From Tuctoria greenei (Eukaryota > Streptophyta > Magnoliopsida > Poales > Poaceae), in contig JAYESD010000001.1 in assembly GCA_036927565.1 (NCBI GenBank), forward strand, positions 253,733,097-253,797,096: a stretch of DNA of 64,000 nt, in the 5' to 3' direction. This document shows, in pieces, positions 32,395 through 45,052 of this stretch. Every line of letters begins with the position of its first letter. Within the stretch, counting starts at the first letter, position 1. The notes beneath the pieces are model-generated. The model ran no database searches. It was not told the DNA's origin and worked only from the letters and a program-made list of their open reading frames with translations. The position numbers and the translations under genes were made by a program.

Positions 32395-33570
32395 ATATTC
32401 TTATTATGTAAAATATATGCTCATTTGTAATAGGAGCTCAAAGTGGCAAATGTTATAAGTCAGCTTCAGGTATTTTTTTATTATCAACATTTTACGTTCT
32501 TCTTAATAACTAGTCATCCAATGATTGTTATGTTAAAGAAACAATGTTTTAATACATCACCAATGTATGCACATGATGAATCAGACAGCGGCCCCACCCC
32601 ACCCACACCCATGCTGCCTCAAGGCGCAGCTTCGAAGTGAGATCTATACCTTACTACGCAACTAAATCTGCATTTCAATGATTTCCACGGACTCTAGTAC
32701 ATCAAATTGCTGATGGGTTTTCAATCATCTTATTTTGTAAGTAATATTTTTCAATTAGCTGAAATCACATCTGATTTCAGTCTGTTTAAATCAGAGGTGG
32801 TTTAATTCGACAATCAAATCTCATTGATGTTTTAGAAGGTATGGTTTTTGCGCGAGCTCCACGAGCTCCGACCATAGAAGGAGAATCTAGAATTAGTAGG
32901 TCGTCTCGATAGTGGTAGTAGAAGAAATAACCTTGTTTTGTAGGTCATTGTGTGTGTTTTGTGTGTGTGTGTGTGTGTGTGATGTTCTTATTATGTACAA
33001 AAATGCTCATTTGTAATAGGAGCTCAATGTGGCAAATGTTATAAGTCAGCTTCAGGTATTTTTCTATGTTCAACATTTTACCCTCTTCTTAATATCCAGT
33101 CATCCAACGATTGTTATGTTAAATAAACAATGTTTTAATACATCACTAATGTATGCACATGATGAACCAGACAACGTCCCCACCCCACCCACACCCATGC
33201 AGCCTCAAGGCGCAGCAACGAGGTGAGATTTATCCCCTACTACGCAACTAAATCTGCATTTTAATGATTTCCGGGGACTCTAGTACATCAAATCGCTGAT
33301 GGATTTTCAATCATCTTATTTTGTAAGTAATATTTTTCAATTAGCTGAAATCACATCTGATTTCAATCTGTTTAAATCAGAGGTGATTTAATTCTGAAAA
33401 CAAATCTCATTGATGTTTTAGAAGGTATGGTTTTTGCGCGAGCTCCATGAGCTCCGACCATAGAAGGAGAATCTAGAAGTAGTAGGTCGGCTCGATAGTA
33501 GTAGCGGAAGAAATAACAAAGATGATAGGGGAGTGGTATGGATCCCACAAAGAGACCAGCCAGAGAATTG
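32394..33570 (+). repeat. Tandem duplication, period about 587 bp (copy C)
   Basis: Counterpart of 2243-3400; the two cassettes start at 32394 and 32981. The extra bases come from the GT tracts. Confidence 0.7.
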
Positions 33571-34288
33571 TGGGAGGTGGGGGAGTTTGTAGTGGGAGGG
33601 GGCAACACTGGGGAACTTGTTGAGAACGATCAGGGGAAGGGGGTAGGGTGACCAACGTGGGTGAGAGAATCAGGTGAGAGAGATAGAGAGAGGAGAAGGT
33701 CTGATGCAGGTTGAAGGTCATTAAGTATCTGTTCAATGCCAACTAGATAGTTAACAGACGTTCACAAATAAATCAGAGATTTAAGTCAACTGAAACTGAA
33801 ATGTATTATGACAAAGACAACTATTTTGAACTAGATTTTATGTCCTCATTTATTTCATAACAGGTGAAGTATTTATTATTAGGGGTGCTCATAGGACAGA
33901 ATTTTGATTTCTTTGTTTCAGTTAGTGCGGGTGCCAAGGATGAATCGGGGCCAGGGTGGTGACAGGTTCCATGTTATTTCTTTTCTTTTGGTGATTCTGA
34001 ATGCCTCGATGTTGTTAAGGTAACTGCTTGCATGCTTCTTCGCTCGTGCTTTCTTGGTGGTAGTAATTTACTACCGTTGTTGGAAGGTTGGTTTATAAGT
34101 AGAACGCATCGAGGCTGCTCAGCTTTGATCATGGCATGTCGTTGTCCTTTCTGGTGCTGGCAGGGTAACTCTAGCAACTCATGATTTGCATGAACGAGAC
34201 ATGTTGTAGCTCTCATCGTGGATCTGCATCGCTTTATGGGCCGCTAATAGTGCGACCTTAACAAAAGGGTTGGAATTTTTTCCCAGTA

Positions 34289-35853
34289 CACTACAACAAT
34301 CTGTCAATAGGGCGTCATGGAAATTATAACTGTTAGGGCCGTCGAACTTAAATAGTCTAACACCGTTGGTTTAGTCACCCCCAACGGCAAAAAATAAATA
34401 ATTGTCGGTCCTTTTGTGGCGGCCGGTCATAATAATTTACATCGGTTCCTCCAAAAATCTCGACGGCCTTACCGAAAGGCGTCGGTTTCTCCCCCCAAAC
34501 CGATGGTCATATGTTAGACCTGGAACCCCCTGAAAACAGCCTCTCCCGCCCAAACATTAAAACCGCCGGTTTGCAGTGTTGTCCGATGTTTATAGACTAT
34601 AGCTGTAAGCTTTAGATTCTAAGCTGACAGCTACATCTGTTGGCCCCCAATTCTCTCTCGTACCCTACAAATTTTCAATCCTCTACAAAGTCCCTCTTTT
34701 TGATATTCCCACTACTTGCAAACTGCGAAACCTAAACGCACACTACTTAAACCGCGCCACCGCACACTTGCCCACTTCTAGCCGCACACCACCAGCCATC
34801 ATCGCACACCACCAGAATGGAGAACCTCTTGTGGGAGATCCTGCTTCCTTGGTCCTACGAGAGATCCAACTTCCTTGGTGGCAGAGACCTCCGCTTGCTT
34901 GGTCCTTGGCAACGACGACATTCTGCAGGAGATCCTGCTCTGTGTCGGCCTCCCCAACAGCCTCCTCTAGGGCGCCCTTGTTTGCCATTACTGGTACCGC
35001 CATGCCTCCGGCCCGGTCTTCCTCCACCGCTTCCAGGCACGCCACCCGCGTTGTGCATCCTCTAAGTCTACCTCACCTCCGAGGCACCTGGATGTTTGTG
35101 GTTTGTTTCAGTTCGCCCGCTGTTACCGGATCGGAGCTCAACACTTCTGCCACCCACCAGGCCGGCGCCTTCTACAGCCTCCGTCCTAGACACCCGCGGT
35201 GGCTGCCTCCTCGTCTCAACATTCGGCGACCGCTATGAGTCAACGGAGCTCGTGTGCTCCCTTGCCGGTACGGTGATTCCTAGCAGTGTGGATGGGTTGG
35301 CGTGGTGAACTCCGTCGCCTCCTCGTCCCCTTCGCCACCGGGTCAGGGCCGCGCTAGACGTACGGTGAGCTTTGCATTAAAAAAATAAAAAGTGTTGACG
35401 ATCTCTAAATCCAATGACTGAGTAAGAATTAATGGTTAAAAAAATAAAAACATGTTAGCAAGCTCCAGAGGAATCCAATGAACGAGCATGAGTTACTTGA
35501 AGTGCAGTTAAACAAATGAAAATGTATTGGTTAAAGGTGTCAGGTGAGATGGACAGCCGACGGTTTTATGTCAAAAAGCTGCCGGTGAGCCCCATGGCCG
35601 ACAACTATAAAGAAATTAAATGTGTCAGTATTAGGCTGATGGTTACAAAGATTAAATATATCAGCATCTGAAATCGACGGCTTTAATTAAGAGTTAAATG
35701 TGTCGGGACCAACAATTTGATGAGTTAAAAACGTCGAATCAAGAGCGTCGGCTTAAGCCATCGGTTCACCAACGGTTATAAAGTATGTACGTCAGCTATA
35801 GAAGGAAACCAACGGTTATAAGGCCAATTGCCTTTTACTCGTTTCTTGTAGTG
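34289..35853. mobile_element. CACTA1, copy C
   Basis: The left end CACTACAAC is preceded by GTA, not GGA. The right end TTCTTGTAGTG is followed by GGA. The unmatched left base looks like a later point change, because copies A and B both have GGA. Both termini are intact (1565 bp). Confidence 0.88.
34768..35238 (+). CDS. Possible captured ORF in CACTA1 (copy C)
   Basis: Same frame as 4612-5031, lengthened to 156 codons because a deletion near 35170 removes the usual stop region and shifts the tail. No recognised domain. Confidence 0.22.
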   Translation: MPTSSRTPPAIIAHHQNGEPLVGDPASLVLREIQLPWWQRPPLAWSLATTTFCRRSCSVSASPTASSRAPLFAITGTAMPPARSSSTASRHATRVVHPLSLPHLRGTWMFVVCFSSPAVTGSELNTSATHQAGAFYSLRPRHPRWLPPRLNIRRPL

Positions 35854-36009
35854 GGAACTTAGATTTGACTATTGTTAGCCTTCTTTAGGAAGGATACAGT
35901 AGGACTTGGCAATCAGTGATTATTTGGCTGAGATAGGAAACAATTTCTGAGAGGATTCTAGTGTTCATTTAGTTGTTGGAACTTTTATCTCACATTCAAT
36001 TCTTTTATT

Positions 36010-36077
36010 TCTGAAACTGTGTGTGTTGGAGTGCATGCATGCATGTGTGTGCGAGCGTGCGTGCATGCATGCGTGCA

Positions 36078-36121
<44 letters not shown>

Positions 36122-36880
36122 TGTGTGTGTGATGTTCTTATTATCTAAAAAATATGCTAATTTGCATTAGGAGATCAAACTGGCAAATGTTATATGTCAG
36201 CTTCAGATATATTCCAACGTTCAGCATTTTACCATTTTCATAGTATCTAGACGTCCAAGGATTGTTATGTTAAATAAATAATGTTTTAATACATCGCTAA
36301 TGTTTGTACATGATAATAGAGTAACTAGTTCATCGAATACACATATGAATATAATATACATACCAGCCATTTTACAACCTTCCGTCCATAACCATCACCG
36401 TTGTTGAAAACTTCATTGTGGACAGCAGGGATGACTCTCATGAGTTCATTATGTATCCACTATTTTCTTTGTGGCATTCTGCATAACATTATTTGCAAGG
36501 TACAACAAACATAACCTCTTCGTAGTAGAAGATGTGCGAAATTCAAATTTCCATGTTTCAACAACTTCTCAGTGGTAACGACCATAAGAGATACACCACT
36601 TCGACAAATCTTTCCTTTTGTTAAGTAAAACCTTATATGAATAAGTATAATACACTTTTATGTTATCCTTGTTTCATGAGGAAACTATCACACAACAAAA
36701 GCAGTTTAGAAAAATACCTGAAGCTGACTTATAACTTTTGCCACTTTGAGCTCCTAATACAAATGAGCATATTTTTTACATATTAAGCACATCACACTCA
36801 CACGCACGCACCGCGCGTACACACACACACACAAACACACACGCGCGCGCGCACACACACACACACAAGGTTTCATAAAT
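36010..36880. repeat. Inverted repeat with TG/CA arms (copy C)
   Basis: Counterpart of 5870-6760. The left arm has 'gcatgcatgc' steps and the longest pure (GT)n here (about 36081-36130). The right arm is CA/CG-rich (about 36790-36870). Confidence 0.55.
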
Positions 36881-37248
36881 AAAAAAAGTGGGATCTGAGG
36901 TAAAATTTCCAGCAACTTGAATGAGGTTGCAAGAATCCCGTAAGAATGCAATTTTTTTAAGCAAAAAAAGTTTTTTCTTTAGGAAGCTGAAATGCCTAAG
37001 CAAAGTGTAAATTTCCTAAATATGACTTATAAGATGAAAGAAGGTATTTGATTGTGGTTGAAGTAATATGTGATAAATATATGTAGAAACATGGAATCCA
37101 CAGATCTTGGAATATAATTTTGAAGCAACTTGAATGTAACCGAACCGGGGGGAGCATGTATCATTTGGGAATATTAAAATTTTATAGTGATGTCTCAAGA
37201 AGTACAAGGTGATTGCACCATTGCTAATTTCAAGGGGCAATGTTGTCC

Positions 37249-37704
37249 TATTTTCCAATCAGAATGAAAAATAAAAGAAAATGCATGCAAGTTAATTATT
37301 GATGGTGAAAGTTTCACTAATATGTTATTTGTTCAGATGTGGAACATGCATTGTCTTTGTCAACATGGAGGCTACCTACTCCACGTTATATGCAGTGGAT
37401 GAATCAAAGTGGTACATTGAGAATCACTCACACAGCAAGAGTAAAATTTGCAGTAGGCAACTATATTGATAGTGTAGACTGCGATGTGGCACCAATGAGG
37501 CCATGGCAGTTTGATCGTGATGCAACGCGTGGGGGCCGTTCCAATAATTATTCATTCATGCATAAAAGTATATCTCATGTGCTGAAGCCGAGGAAGGAAA
37601 GTGCTATCAATGCAACAGAGTTTCCTGCTGTTTTGAAAAAAGAAAAGGGCACCCAAAGACACCGCAAAGCCGAGGATGACATTGCTCCAAGGGGAGAAGA
37701 ATAA
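37249..37704 (+). pseudogene. Ty3/gypsy retropepsin fossil (copy C)
   Basis: IIDGESFTN is followed by a frameshift and a 121-codon frame from 37339. A 24-bp in-frame deletion between two short 'gagg'-like repeats removes the residues before RPWQFDRD, so the conserved HLELG part is gone. Otherwise as in copy A. Confidence 0.75.
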
Positions 37705-38233
37705 TGTAGTTATTCCAGTTCGTTTGCATGCTAGCAGTGGTTCAAAAATGTTACAATGCTTGAGGTTCATGGCTATGAAACAATTTGCAGTGATCAAAAT
37801 ACTTCATTGAAGAACGGCTCTATGCCTATTAGTTTGAAGGAGAAGAAGAAAGATATTTCATATGAACTGATGCTTGCAAAGTATAGATTTATAGGAGCTG
37901 AATTCAAAGCCAAATACATTAATACAGTTGCTGCAATTATGAGAAAAATAATTGATGCACCCGCAAAGCCAAGAGGCGGCTTTGATCCAAGGGAGGGAGT
38001 ATGATAAGGCTGTTGCCCTTTCAGATAATTATTTGAGTCTTGTTAAATGTTCATCCAATAATTCAAGCAAGTTTATTCAGATTGGTCCTTTTTGTTTTGA
38101 TCTGATTGGCGTGGCTGGATCAATAGTTGTTGGTGTTTTGCCAGGCACAAAAATGTTTAGGAGTGCTAATAATATGTGCAAGGAAGAGAAGCATGGAGTA
38201 ATTAAGGAACACAAGACAATATTTATATGCTAG
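37690..38233 (+). pseudogene. Unrecognised coding remnant (copy C)
   Basis: Frames of 82 codons (37756-38004) and 93 codons (37952-38233) match the A' version, with a one-base loss near 37747 that breaks the join to the protease frame. Confidence 0.35.
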
Positions 38234-38580
38234 TATTAAGCTTCTCGAGATAAACAGAAGCCCAACGTGAGGATATATGCAATCAGTTATGCTTCTTTAA
38301 TTTGAGAATGTAAGCAGGAGTATTAGCAACCTTACCGTAAAATTTTATGATTTGCAAGAGTCTAAGTCATATATGTGAGTGTTAGCCATTGGTACCTGCG
38401 TGTACCAGGATGAATCAGTTTTGTTATAGTCAAGGTCCGTATTGTGATCCAGGTCAATTTGTTTAACTAGTGGCGTCAATTGGTTTCTGTTTTGGACTCT
38501 AACGTGTGATGGGTGCCTGCGTGCACCAGGGTGAACAAGAGTCCATGTCGTATGGGTATTGGAGTCTATCTATGAGCTCA

Positions 38581-38589
38581 TATAAAAGG
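38581..38589 (+). promoter_or_regulatory. Promoter-like TATA box (copy C)
   Basis: TATAAAAGG in the same context as 8969-8977. The flanking 38240-39040 shows no gene. Confidence 0.3.
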
Positions 38590-39042
38590 CTAGGGATGTG
38601 GTCCCTTGTTGAGGATCAGATATTATATTTTATCTTGTGCTTGCTGCGTAGGAATTTCCAATCAGCTATGGAGAGGAGGTGAATGCGATCTTCTCCTCTG
38701 ATGATCTTGTTGTGCAGCCTTCCTTAGGGATTGCGAATCAATGTGATCAGATTATTTGATTTGAGTATGTCCTTGATTTCTTTGGAGATCCATCCTTCTG
38801 TTCGTGTTTCTTTTGCTGCGGCTGGAAGTATATTATCAGCTAGTTACATGAAGAATTCTGTTTCTTGGTGCTTTACCCTAGTGCATGATTTCTGCGAAGA
38901 GAAAGATCTGCTTAGCTATTGAGAGGATCTGATTGGGCGGTGGGGTTTTATCTTTATTCTTTTCATGTGCTGTGTATGCTCCAGACAAGAGATCCCAATC
39001 TGCTACTTGGCTGGAATTTTCTTTCCCTACTGACTCGGTCTA

Positions 39043-39279
39043 CTAATCAGTCAGGTTCTTATGTGGATCGTGATCAAGCAACTGCTTGAAGGGGTGATCT
39101 GGGTGTTTGCTGTACTTTCTCTTGTCCTGTTCGTGGTTAAAATCAGCACCAAGGGTGGGAGCTTTGTTGTTTTTGGTTTGCATCTCCAGTAAGCCAGCTT
39201 CATCTATCAATTGTAAAGTTGTTTTCGATATATTAATTCTTGGATTGTGTAGTACCGTGAAAGATTTGGACAACATCAC
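39043..39279 (-). CDS. Small conserved minus-strand ORF, unknown (copy C)
   Basis: 78 codons, differing from the copy A version (9428-9664) at a handful of residues. No domain recognised. Coding status very uncertain. Confidence 0.15.
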   Translation of the reverse strand: MMLSKSFTVLHNPRINISKTTLQLIDEAGLLEMQTKNNKAPTLGADFNHEQDKRKYSKHPDHPFKQLLDHDPHKNLTD

Positions 39280-39849
39280 GGAGACACGCTCGTGTTCATA
39301 TCACTTCTGCTATGAAATAAATGTTGGCAGCTAATCTAGTTCAAATAGATGTGCGTCATTTATTTTTAAATGAGGTAGTACACGTGCATCATACTACATT
39401 TAATTTTCAGTTGACTGAAATCTCTGATTTCTTAAGTGAACATAGATAAACTATCTGGTTGGTATTGAAAGGAGAATTAATGACCTTCAACCTTCATCCA
39501 ATGTTCTCCTCTCTCTCTCTCTCTCACACACTTAATTCTCTCACCCACGTTGATCATCCTACCCCCTTCCTCTAGTCGTTCTCAAGAAGTTCCCCACTGC
39601 CGCCAACTCCCACCTCACACTCCCCCACCTCCCACCATTCCCTGGCCGTTCTCGTCATGGGACCCATACCGCTCCCCCATCATCATTTTTATCTCTTCTA
39701 CTTTTACCGTTAAGCCGACCTACTACCTCTAGAGTTTCCTTCTATGGTCGGAGCCCGTGGTGCTCGTGCAAAAACCCCACCTTCTAAAACATCAGCGAGA
39801 TTTTAACGTCAACATAAATCACCTTTGATTTAAATAGACTGAAAGCAGA

Positions 39850-40653
39850 CACTACATGAGAAAGGCTCATTCGAGCCGTGTCCGCATGAGAAATGGAGAC
39901 GCGCAAAAAGAGCATCTGCATCGTTGTGTCTCGCATTACAAAGTAATCGGAGACGAGCTATTGGGCGTGTTGCCAATAAGTATACATGAGATACAAGCTT
40001 TAAGAACCCTCGTCTCCTTTTTGTTAGAAATCCGAGTCAACATTGAAAGCAGCCAGTCTCCTTTTTCTAAGAAATCTGAGATGAGCTTTAAGGCGGTTGT
40101 ATCCTTTATGTAAGATATCCAAGACAGACATTATGACAGTCCGTCGCAGATTTGAAGACTAATTCGAGACGGGCTTTTAAAAAGTCCATATCCTTTTGGT
40201 AAGAAGTCCGAGATGGTCTTTATGAAAGCCCGTCACAGATTTAATGACAAATCCGAGACGGCCTTTCAATAAGCTTGTCTCCTTTTTGTAATAAATGAGA
40301 GACGATCTCTAAGGACGATCGTCTCCTTTATGTAGAAAAAATCAAGACGGGCTTTATGACAGCCCGTCTTCTTTTTCTGAGACTAATCCGAGACGGTCTT
40401 CAATTCAGCGCATCTCCTTTATTTATGAAATCTGAGACAGTCTATATGTCAGCCAGTCTCCTTTTTGTGAGACTAGTCCGAGAAGATCTTTAATTCAGCC
40501 CATCTCCTTTATTTATGAAATCTGAGATGGTATTTATGATAGCTCGTCGCGGATTTAACTACAGGCAGTGTCATTGTGGCACTAACAGGAAATACACTCT
40601 ATTGGAAGCTCGTATCCTATTAGGCGGCCCCCTCTTTATCTTGGCTGCCTGCT
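39850..40653. mobile_element. CACTA2, truncated (copy C)
   Basis: Left terminus CACTACATGAGAAAGG and 'gagacgg/cgtctcc' subterminal repeats as in copy B, ending without a recognisable right terminus at the TGTGACACC LTR start. Confidence 0.6.
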
Positions 40654-41466
40654 TGTGACACCAATTTCTGAAAAACGAACCAAGTGAAGTGTATGTGTGC
40701 CCAAGATGTTGCTTCATACATACGCACCAACATCACAAATGATACATAGAATTTAACCAGGCCACAAATAGTATAAATACCATGATTCTATTGCATCGGA
40801 AAATAAACTAGCGTAGGTGATTTCAACTCCACAGGTAATCAACGGTAGTACGCAGCCTAGTGCTCCACGTTGTCTTCCAAAATATCTCTTGTAGCTGAAT
40901 TATTTGTGGGGATAGCAAAGTTGAGCACATGTCATACTCAACAAGTGTGGGAAAGTATAACACGTAGCTTAAATCAAGGATGAGAATAAATAGTTCATTG
41001 CAGAAAGCTCATTTTAGTTCATGAACATATAAAGGCAACCTACAATGTCTAGGTGTGTTTAAATCCTATCACAACCAAAGTAATTATCATATCACCTATC
41101 CAATATCCTCTTTTACCATCATAATTCATTATTAACCAGCCAACAATTAATATCATAACTAATTTCATGCCTTCTCATAACCAACCATGTTCATATGACA
41201 TAACAAAACCATTCCCAAAACCCAAGTCTAATTCTCGTCATGTAGGTCATCCAGGTGCTCTTAACCGGGAGCACGGCCATCATGATAGTTTTACACTCTG
41301 CAGAGATAGTACCACTTTACCCACATGTTCGTGATTTCATCACCTTTCGGTGACTAAGAGCCTCTATGTTTCCTATTCACACTTCTAATGGTGTGTGGCC
41401 AAGGGATCAAAAATAGCCTTTCAAAAGGGACTACTAGTATGTACGGATCCACTAAAGTTTCACTAG
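40654..41466 (+). mobile_element. Tekay-like LTR remnant (copy C), left part
   Basis: Matches 29023-29847 of copy B. It is cut at ACTAG (41462-41466) by the element at 41467-57430 and resumes at 57431. Confidence 0.6.
41462..41466. repeat. Target-site duplication ACTAG (left)
   Basis: ACTAG here and at 57431-57435 flank the complete non-autonomous LTR element. Copy B shows the single uninterrupted site ('tttcactaccagg'). Confidence 0.9.
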
Positions 41467-43202
41467 TGTGGGGACCGGAGTCCACACATCCGAGGATCTC
41501 ATTGGGTGGTGCCGTGCGATGCGACACCTAACAACACACACGAAAAGGATACCAAAACATATAAAGTTTTCATTTCATAATAATAAGAGTTTACAAAAGG
41601 GTGTACAATAGGAGTACACACGCAGCGGAAAATACATACTCATAATCTCACCTAACTAAGCAGGAGAGAAGGCGTCCATGCCCTAGGACGATTCTCACTA
41701 GCAACACGAAGAACATACAGCAGCGGCGTGGCTCACATGAGATTTATCTCGACACCTCAAGTCTCATGTACAACCTGAACAGCTGAAATAAAACTAATAC
41801 CTGCAAAAATCGTTAAAGCGCAAACGTGAGCATAAGGCTCAGCAAGACTTAACCGTCTCACTAGACAGATGCAAGGGGACACTAAACATAGGTAAGGAAT
41901 AGCATAAATGACTCGCCTACAAGTGGATCCTTATAATCAAGTTTTAAGTAGCAAATGACATTCTCTGAGCACGGCACATCATGGGCTCCACAATCAAACA
42001 AGAAACGCTTTACCGATGATATGACATGCCCAAAGCACATAGTGATATTACAGCTAAAGTATGGGGAAATTGTAAACTTTTAATTGTACTATCTCTAAAC
42101 CATACAAGGTTGCAAGTAATTATAATTCAATACAATATGAATTTCTGACTTCTTTAGTATTTACTACGTCACGACACAGTGAACAAGTGGTACTCTATTA
42201 CTGCGAGGGACAGTGATTGCAATCAGGATACACCCGGACAACACGACACATACGTCGTTCGGAAGTGTCAGCGAGCACACCTGTACCTACATAACACTTC
42301 AGTACTAGGCGTATATGGCAACCTTTCGCAAGACACTCAAATGCCGAACCGGTCGATCCGTCACGGGCAGGAGGTCCCTGCGTGGGGCGTACTCTGACGT
42401 GCCCACCAGCGGATTTACACCTTGCTACCCTCAACCTACACCTATAAAACAGAACGGTATGCCTCGACACCCAAGTGACCAAGCTACGTCAGTTTATTGG
42501 ATTCCATATGTCCATTATATTGCCGGTACAATTCAAGCTTGTCCAGCGGGGCCGTATACGGACGGGCCTTAATCAACACAGGCAGGGCTATGCGACCGAG
42601 ACTCAATTCTCGCCGCTTCCTATCCATTCCCTACCCGGTCTCAGTTTCATTATATTAAGCCATTTTCTATTCAACCAATCCTGTGAGATACATCTCTCGC
42701 GAGTAGATTCCAACTACTCGACTTCTACCGGATTTCCTATGCATTAGCAAAGCAGTTACTACAGGTCAAACTGTAACTCGTGCCAAATAAACCCTGGGAT
42801 TTTTGGTCATGCATGGGGAGTATCATTCACCCTAAACGTAATGCACAATTCATATACTACTCATCATAGTGATAAAGCAAAAGTTTATAAACGACTTAAA
42901 TGCAAACCGAGGCTTGCCTTAGTTTGCGAGTGAACAAATGTCAATTGTTAGGGCTTGATCTTCCTCCAGAGAACCTGCCATGGAACCTCAGTGGAAACAC
43001 CTTGGCCTTCTCCTCCAAGCGAAGCTCCTCGTCGATCATCTACCATCACGTTTCCTATCGACATGATATGCATATAAGTAATTAAGTAATTAAGTAATTT
43101 AAGAAAAGACTCCACGGGGTTGTGTAAACTCTAAGAATGAGGAGTTCGATTAGGAAGGACAAATATGCCTCTGTTGTGTGAATGAACAAAGGATGAAGTC
43201 AA

Positions 43203-43516
43203 GTGGTTATAGTAGTATCGAGATGTGAATTGAAAGGTGCAATGTAAGCACACATTGCAACTTGGCACTCAACACTCGACGCTATGCCACTCAAGGACGA
43301 TACAGCTGAATGGTGCGAGAGTGTTGGACTGGTAGTGTAAGAATGACCTAAGAGTCAAGGTGGCATAGTAGTGTCGAGATAAGCACTGAAAGGTGCAATG
43401 TAATGACACATCGCAATTTAGAACGCAACACTTGGAGCTATGCCGCACAAAGAGTGATAAGGTATAATGGTGAAGAAGTATTGCTGGACTGTGTGATGTA
43501 AGGAAGACTAAGCGAT
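43203..43516. repeat. Two ~157-bp tandem repeats within the LTR
   Basis: Imperfect copies start at 43203 ('gtggttatagtagtatcgag') and 43360 ('gtggcatagtagtgtcgag'). Both contain 'tgaaaggtgcaatgtaa'. The other LTR has them at 53757-54070. They are absent from the related LTR at 57702. Confidence 0.6.
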
Positions 43517-45052
43517 CAAGATGGAGCATTGAAAGCTTAAGGCATGAGTGAATTGTGCAACAAGAGGTTGTGACTTAGAAGTCGACCAGTGAAGTTACAC
43601 AAACTCATTAAGGAGTAAACCTAATTATGTGACAAGTGTGGTCGCAGGGTCCTGATAAGGATGAACCAGGATGAAACCCTAGCGACACTTGGGAGTGAAG
43701 TGAGGTCAACATTCTTTGGACTTTAAGACATCATAACGAGCCTTGTTAACCTGACGTGACTACCGAGACAACGTTCAAATGACCTTTAGGTAAAGTAGTT
43801 TCTACGGCAAGCTTCTCGAGCATCATTTAAGTGCTTACGTGACACTATTGCAGTGTCCTTTGCAAGATTGTCCAGATGAGCTCGGTGAACTCCTGGAACT
43901 CGAACATGATGCGAGACCTTGTCGTGACGGTCATGCTTTGCCATCACGAGAAGATCGGATTAGCCAGGTCCACATCGACCCGGACTCGTCAATAGGGTGA
44001 GCGGAATCCCGAACACCACCTTGGGAGTCTTAAGGCTAGTGATGTCGACTCGGTTGTTGATAAGCGACTCGACGAACCTGCCATCGATGAAACGGTACAC
44101 CTAGTTAACCAATCCTGTGATCGGCTACGGAACATCCTCGACATAACCAAGGAACTCTTATCCAAGGTTCCCCTTGGTCTAGTTCTCCTTGTTGGTCGCA
44201 ACGTTCATGCATCCTCTACTCCAGGTCATCGGTGAGCACCAACACACCTGGTTTGACCTAGAAGGCATTTCATCTAGCATCTAGGCTACACCTAGGACTC
44301 GACGAGTCTTGCCTCGACTAAACCCTAATTTGGCTAAACGACCATTGTACGACGAGTCGTGCTGGTGTTTCAGCACCACACACATCACAAGCATCCATCA
44401 TCTCGATGCCAGGACACGATGACGGTTCGGAGCGTCACGACGATGTCATATGGTCAACGACGTCGACGTGGCTCATGGTGGAGCATCACGAGCACGTACG
44501 GACAGGCCAATGTGATACAAACGATACAAGAGGTCAACATAGGGACTCCTATAGGAATGATATCAACGCGGAACATGGGCGTACAACTTGACAACACATG
44601 AGTAACCTTAGCGATCATGACGAACGGACGTCGGTGACGTCAAGCAAGGTATTTCAGGGTAAGGCTCACCTTGTAGGCATTTCGCCGAACACCTTGGTGT
44701 GTACTTGAGTTCCATCGCGTCATCACCATTCAAAGGGTATCTTGGCACATGCACTTGTCAATTGCCACCCCAGAATAGACCTGCACCCATAGACCATCAT
44801 TGAATGGCAACACACTTAGTTTCACCTTGCAACCATTTCATCGAGTACCTTGGCTGCAGTCACTGATCCAAAGAATTTTGCAAAATAAGAGCTAACCTTG
44901 GACCAGTTGTCGGTGCCAGTGTGTCAACGACGTGTTCCTGCATATCCTCTATCACACCCATTACTCACTCCTCTGCTAGGACATGGCCTATGAGCAGAAC
45001 GTCGCGACGACGGAAAGTAGGCGCCGAAATTGGGGCAGCACAAGGCTAAATA

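Larger units (their letters stand above)
31539..41466 (+). repeat. Composite repeat unit, copy C (left part)
   Basis: Starts straight after the gap at the equivalent of A 1414 and follows A throughout, with doubled GT cassette, CACTA1, protease fossil, right inverted arm (about 39300-39849) and CACTA2. Differences: about 480 bp deleted at 37190 (A 7070-7553), 24 bp deleted in the protease, and a shortened G tract. The unit continues after a large insertion at 57431-57701. The left inverted arm is at about 33340-33870. Confidence 0.8.

Noticed and set aside
42198..42747. Overlapping ORFs of 85-94 codons repeated at 42198, 52752 and 58540 as a protein family
   Set aside because: They fall in LTR sequence shared by the two related retroelements, overlap on both strands and shift frame between copies.
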